This document shows, one piece after another, positions 59,830 through 64,000 of a stretch of 64,000 nucleotides of DNA. A program made the position numbers and the translations under genes. The DNA lies in assembly GCA_037576195.1 (NCBI GenBank), contig CM075102.1, positions 44,698,745 through 44,762,744 on the forward strand, read 5' to 3'. Below the pieces are notes generated by a model, which did no database searches, was not told the origin of the DNA, and saw nothing but the letters and a program-made list of their open reading frames with translations. Source of the DNA: Phytoseiulus persimilis. Lineage: Eukaryota; Arthropoda; Arachnida; Mesostigmata; Phytoseiidae. Every line of letters begins with the position of its first letter. Position 1 is the first letter of the stretch.

Positions 59830-61507
59830 GCCAGCTCCTTCCGTTTCTTCGAATAAGGAACGAGTTGCGTCCCAGTGATAGAGACATTGATTAGTCGTAT
59901 TAGTTCACGCTGCAGAAGGTTTGCTGTCCCAGGGGGGAACCGGCAGCATCCTCCTCAAAATCCCTTACGAAGGTCTCCTGTAAAACTCTCAAAACTCCAT
60001 CGGGAGCCTCATGAAGCCTCTCCCAATCTCCGTTGCAGGTCGGAAATATTCGAAAGCCTCGAGAGCGGAATTCCCTCCGGATTCTTCACAGATTCAGAGA
60101 AACATTGTGAGAGAGCGAGCACAGGGCTCCCGATGGCACAAAGTCGGTTTCGTGCGGGAATCGCTGCAAACCGTTTAGTTCTTACTTTGTTCAAATGTAG
60201 ATTCAATGGAATGCAGTAGCCAATGACGTCGACTGAAACGTTTTTTGACGGCCACCTCAGAGTGGCTTCGTTCGAGGAGTGAATATCGAACTCCAGACAT
60301 GTTGCACACTTCGATCACTCATGAACCCAACCCCGTACAGATCTCTCTTGCTGAAGCTTTCCTCGTTGATTCGTTTTGAAACTACTGAGACTTCACTGTG
60401 GAGCGCTGTAAGTTGAGTGAGTTAATGGTCACGAATAAAGAAGTCTTTCATTTAGTTTTACTAAGAACTGATTGATTCGTTCATACGGAAGCCTAAGAAA
60501 CCATTGAGGAGTCGATTTTAACTTAGGTAAGCATACGTGACTTTTATTTTCAAAGTATAGAAACTTCATTTGTCCTCCATTATGGATATCACTTCCAAAT
60601 AGACGGGTTAAGAAGGGCTGACCGCTCTTCATGCTAGTTTCCGTGAGCAATCATCACATCACTGTTCTGGAGAATCGAGCCAACCCTAAACGTGTTCAAG
60701 GGTTCCAAGCTAAGAACATTCCTTCGAAAATATTCAATGTCCAATTTGTCAACGGGCTCCCATGAGGACTTCACGGCACTGCTCCGCTTGTCTCTGCGCC
60801 AACGACAAATTCAACGAAAATAGGAACAACGTGGAGACTGTTCAAAATTCAGAGGGAGCTGCACAGGAATGCGTTCGTGCCTCACGTTGTCCCCTGGCGA
60901 GTATACAGGTCGAAGCGTCGTTTAACAGTGCGTAGCGTCGTCGCGAGGGCGACGGAAGCTGCAACTAACTACCGGACTAACAATAGAGGCCATTGTGGAT
61001 TCCCAACGCTCGAGTTCCATCGATCAGCCGTGTATTAGATGGTATTACTCGCATAACATCGTGGTTCTGCTCGAAATTTGGTGGATCTGTTCTGTCTGAG
61101 GGATCCTGCTGAACTATACTCGCAGCTGGTGCTCTTCCTCGTGTGTAGTTATCAACATCAGAGCCAGCAAATTGTCTACGAGAATCTGCCGAACTGATTA
61201 GCGCGAGCCGTGCGCCTTACTTATTCGAGAAAACGTTCGATTGTTGAATGCGTCGCTCTTAAACACAACCTCAGGCGAACCGGATCGGTCTATTCGAAAA
61301 TCAGTGGACCCATCTGGGGCGGAATGCGTCATCAGGAAAGTTCAGCAAGTGAGATGCGGTGATGACTAGTCACTACTGATGGGTTGTTTCCTTCGTACAG
61401 GTCGCGCTTCGTTTGATCGTTCTCGAGGTTCCACCACTTGCACTTGTGAATTCTTCCTCCTCGTCTGCGCTGCTGCAACACATAACCAGCAGCGCCCCCT
61501 GACGAGA
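59830..61507. other. 3' flanks of two convergent genes
   Basis: The transporter (+) and the WDR44-like gene (-) end towards each other here. An AATAAA at 60434-60439 is a plausible poly(A) signal for the transporter. No exon, repeat array or RNA gene was recognised in the remainder. Confidence 0.4.
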
Positions 61508-64000
61508 TCATTCCGAGCGCATAGAATGTGCGAATACTCGGATATCTCCCCGAAAGTCAGCTGATACTATAACGTAGTTTTTGGCGGTTTCGGACGCCAC
61601 CGAAGGCGGGATCAGGGCGTCGTCTAGCTGCTTCATGATGATATCGGCTTTTGGAGCGAACACTGCTGACGTCACAGAGGCCTCGTGCACTGCAATTAGC
61701 AACATGATGAATCACCATGGACAACTCCTGTGGGCGTCAGATTCCGCCTCGGGACCTATCAGCATGTGGCGAAATCAATCAGAAGTGAAGAGACTCGAAT
61801 CGTCATCACAACGAGCCCGTGAGCGAGCTAGGGAGCTACGGTACCTTTGATGTTTTCCCAGAAAGCGTTCCGGTCTCTGCGTGCGGACGAAAACGCAGAA
61901 TGGTCGTGATAAGTTTTCCATATGTAAGTGAACGCGTTCTCGCTGCCGCTGATCACATACCGACCGTCGGGACTGAACGTCGCTTTGATTTGGCTGCTGA
62001 CGTTGACCAAACCCCTGGGAACGGTACCGTGGATTGAGAACGTTCCCAACAACAAGGTGCGTTCGACACAGAGGACGATATCTCAGACAAGAAGCTAACA
62101 AACCGATGTGTCCGGGATCTCGCGAGTCACCACGCGACCCTCTTACCTGTATTTGCAGGATAGCGACAGGTCCCTGAGATCATATAATCTGATTCTTGAA
62201 TCGTTGCTCGTCACGAGAATTTTGTCCTCCCCAGGCATCGGCTCGATACCGCTTATTTTTTTGCCAGCCGAGTTCTTCCCTCGCGAACTACGAACGGCAA
62301 TCTGGGTGTAGTACTTCAACTGGTCCGTCGTGTAGAAGACGCAGCGTCCGTCGTAGGATCCAACGACTGCGAACTTCCCGTTTTGGCAGAAATTCGCACA
62401 TGTGATCAATTTCGTATGCGTTCCTTCTAGTTCATTCCACAAATGAACTTTCTTGTCAGGAATATTCCAGAGCCGGAGCTTCCCGTCGAGCGAACCGCTC
62501 AGGAAATACCTGAAGCGAGACAAGGGTTCGTCGTTGGAGACCTCTCCGCGTCTTCCGAATGTAGGAATAACCGAGAGCATTCGATTGTGGGATAAGAGAA
62601 AAGCTGTGAGGAGACAACTTGACCAACCTATCGTCGCGAGGATGGAAAGCTATGGCAGTCACGAATTCGACATGATGGAAGACACAAAGACATTCGGCTC
62701 GACTGATGTGCCAGAGTCGAACGGTTTTGTCCATTGAAGATGACAAAATGAAATACGATTTCGACCAGGATAGATCCAGAACATCCGCCGTATGACCTTC
62801 ATACACCACGAACGGAATGGGCATGAACGGTCCGCGATCCTCCGGGGTCGTTTCACTACCCGAGTTCGTTTCCTGCTCCGGAGATAACACTACTTTAACA
62901 ATGGACCCTCATTGAGTTTCCTACGTTCTTTTTTCAGCCATCATATTTTTGAGCTCAACTCCGGGAAACGGGTTACCTCTTTCTCGCGTAAATCACTCAT
63001 ATTGGCCTCTGTGATACTATCTTCTCGGTCTCTGTTGGTGTTTTGGCTCTTCCGTCGGATTTCGCTGAAGTGCTCGTATGCGTCTCGCAGAACCCAAACA
63101 CGCAGGACGTGATCCTGACCAGCACTCGCCAACAGTCTGCCACAGTGAGAAAATTTCATCGTCCATATCGCACCTTGATGGATTCCTTTTATGGCTGAAA
63201 AAAAGTCTCGGATGATTCTCTCTACAATCCAGTCGGGATTCATTGACGGAAGGAGCTAAAAAATCCGTTCGATGGCAGAATAGATTTCTGACGAGCCGTT
63301 GGGTCGGTTCTGTTATTGACGATTATTCGACATATCCAGGGTTCGGAAAAATACGAATATCTTCATTTTCGGTAGGGAGAAGTCTAATAGAAGCCTATGT
63401 ATATTCACCCTGGACTTCACGAATTCCGTCAAAGTCGGATTTCTGATTCTTCGAAGAAGTAGTGACTTTTATCTTATCTTGCTGTGTTTCCAAGGTCATC
63501 AGGTCCACCTCAGCCTGGTCATCGGCACTGTGTTGCGTGTGCCATTGCTGTAGTTCTGATAGGAATCAAGGACCAACGTTGAGTGAGCCTCTAACCAGAG
63601 ATAACGGATTACGACTCTTGACTGATTCTCGATATTCATCCGAGCTTCTTTTCACTTACTCTCGTCAGCAACGGTTTTGATTTTCGAAACAGTTGCCTCG
63701 AATTTTTTCCCGATCTTCCGTCGCAGCTTGCTTCTGCAGTAGGAGTGAAAGATTTCTTCAAAAAAAATCGAAGCCAGATACGACGGTTTCTCTGAGAATT
63801 TTGCAAGAAGAACTGGGGAACTCACGCTTTCTTTTTCAACGTTCCTCCAGCCTCTCCTTCTGGTGGTTCATCGATCACTGCTTCGGTGGGAGCGGTGCTT
63901 TCCGCATCAGAGCCATCCAGTTTCGTCGTAGAGCTGAAGTGACACATTTCTTCGCTTAATTCACGGGAATCAATGGAGACCTTTCGCTCTTCGAAGCGGC
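61508..64000 (-). CDS. WDR44: WD repeat-containing protein 44-like (Rab11-binding), C-terminal part
   Basis: Eight minus-strand exons, partial at the window edge: 64000-63826, 63733-63660, 63555-63409, 63194-62977, 62872-62628, 62509-62147, 62014-61845 and 61689-61508. WDR44 binds Rab11 and phosphoinositides and acts in endosome recycling and tubule formation. The N-terminal part seen here is acidic and then Lys-rich and lacks domains. The propeller starts at GAIWTMKFSHCGRLLASAG and includes HTADVLDLSWSK, SSSMDKTVRLW, FVTAIAFHPRDDRYFLSGS, KLRLWNIPDKKV, TSNDSRIRLYDLRD and a final blade ending just before the stop. These strings follow vertebrate WDR44 closely and in the same order. The junction at 62977/62872 is the least certain and skips a variable Ser/acidic insert present in the family. 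The first exons lie beyond position 64000. Confidence 0.93.

Overview
This is a 64-kb piece of animal nuclear DNA, most likely from an arachnid, and within that a mite of the parasitiform/phytoseiid kind. The recognisable proteins are animal families broken up by many short GT-AG introns, several of 50-150 bp. The GABA receptor is of the arthropod RDL type. Base composition looks close to half G+C by eye. The species call is inference.

Seven loci can be modelled exon by exon with matching intron phases. Rdl, a GABA-gated chloride channel, lies on the + strand (11751-14821). A small LDL-receptor-like membrane receptor is on the - strand (20125-22329). A SKICH-type inositol polyphosphate 5-phosphatase is on the - strand (25721-27781). 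A - strand gene with a degenerate XPF/ERCC4 nuclease fold is at about 33455-34995. A group III secreted phospholipase A2 is on the + strand (38868-45352; the last two exons are tentative). An SLC1 excitatory amino-acid transporter is on the + strand (55044-59829). The C-terminal part of a WDR44-like WD40 protein is on the - strand (61508-64000, running off the window). Two intronless genes are also supported: a 365-residue type II membrane protein (46862-47959) and a 99-residue secreted protein with a TATA box and poly(A) signal (48380-48679).

The left 10 kb holds no gene I can support, apart from a weak retroelement trace near 0.8-2.1 kb. The stretches 14.8-20.1 kb, 22.3-25.7 kb, 35-38.7 kb, 48.8-55 kb and 59.8-61.5 kb are mostly non-coding by my reading. 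Two small non-autonomous DNA transposons stand out: a 738-bp element with inverted ends inside a 9-bp direct repeat (24137-24874), resembling Mutator-like elements, and a 124-bp hAT-like element inside a phospholipase intron (41072-41195). A - strand block at 29.2-33.1 kb looks coding but I cannot assign it.

The genes do not form a pathway. Rdl and the EAAT-type transporter are both neuronal membrane proteins. The points of most interest are an RDL pore lining with Ser and Met at the positions that set sensitivity to channel blockers, an SLC1 protein with an altered NMDGT sodium-site motif, an XPF-fold protein without nuclease residues, and the two transposons.
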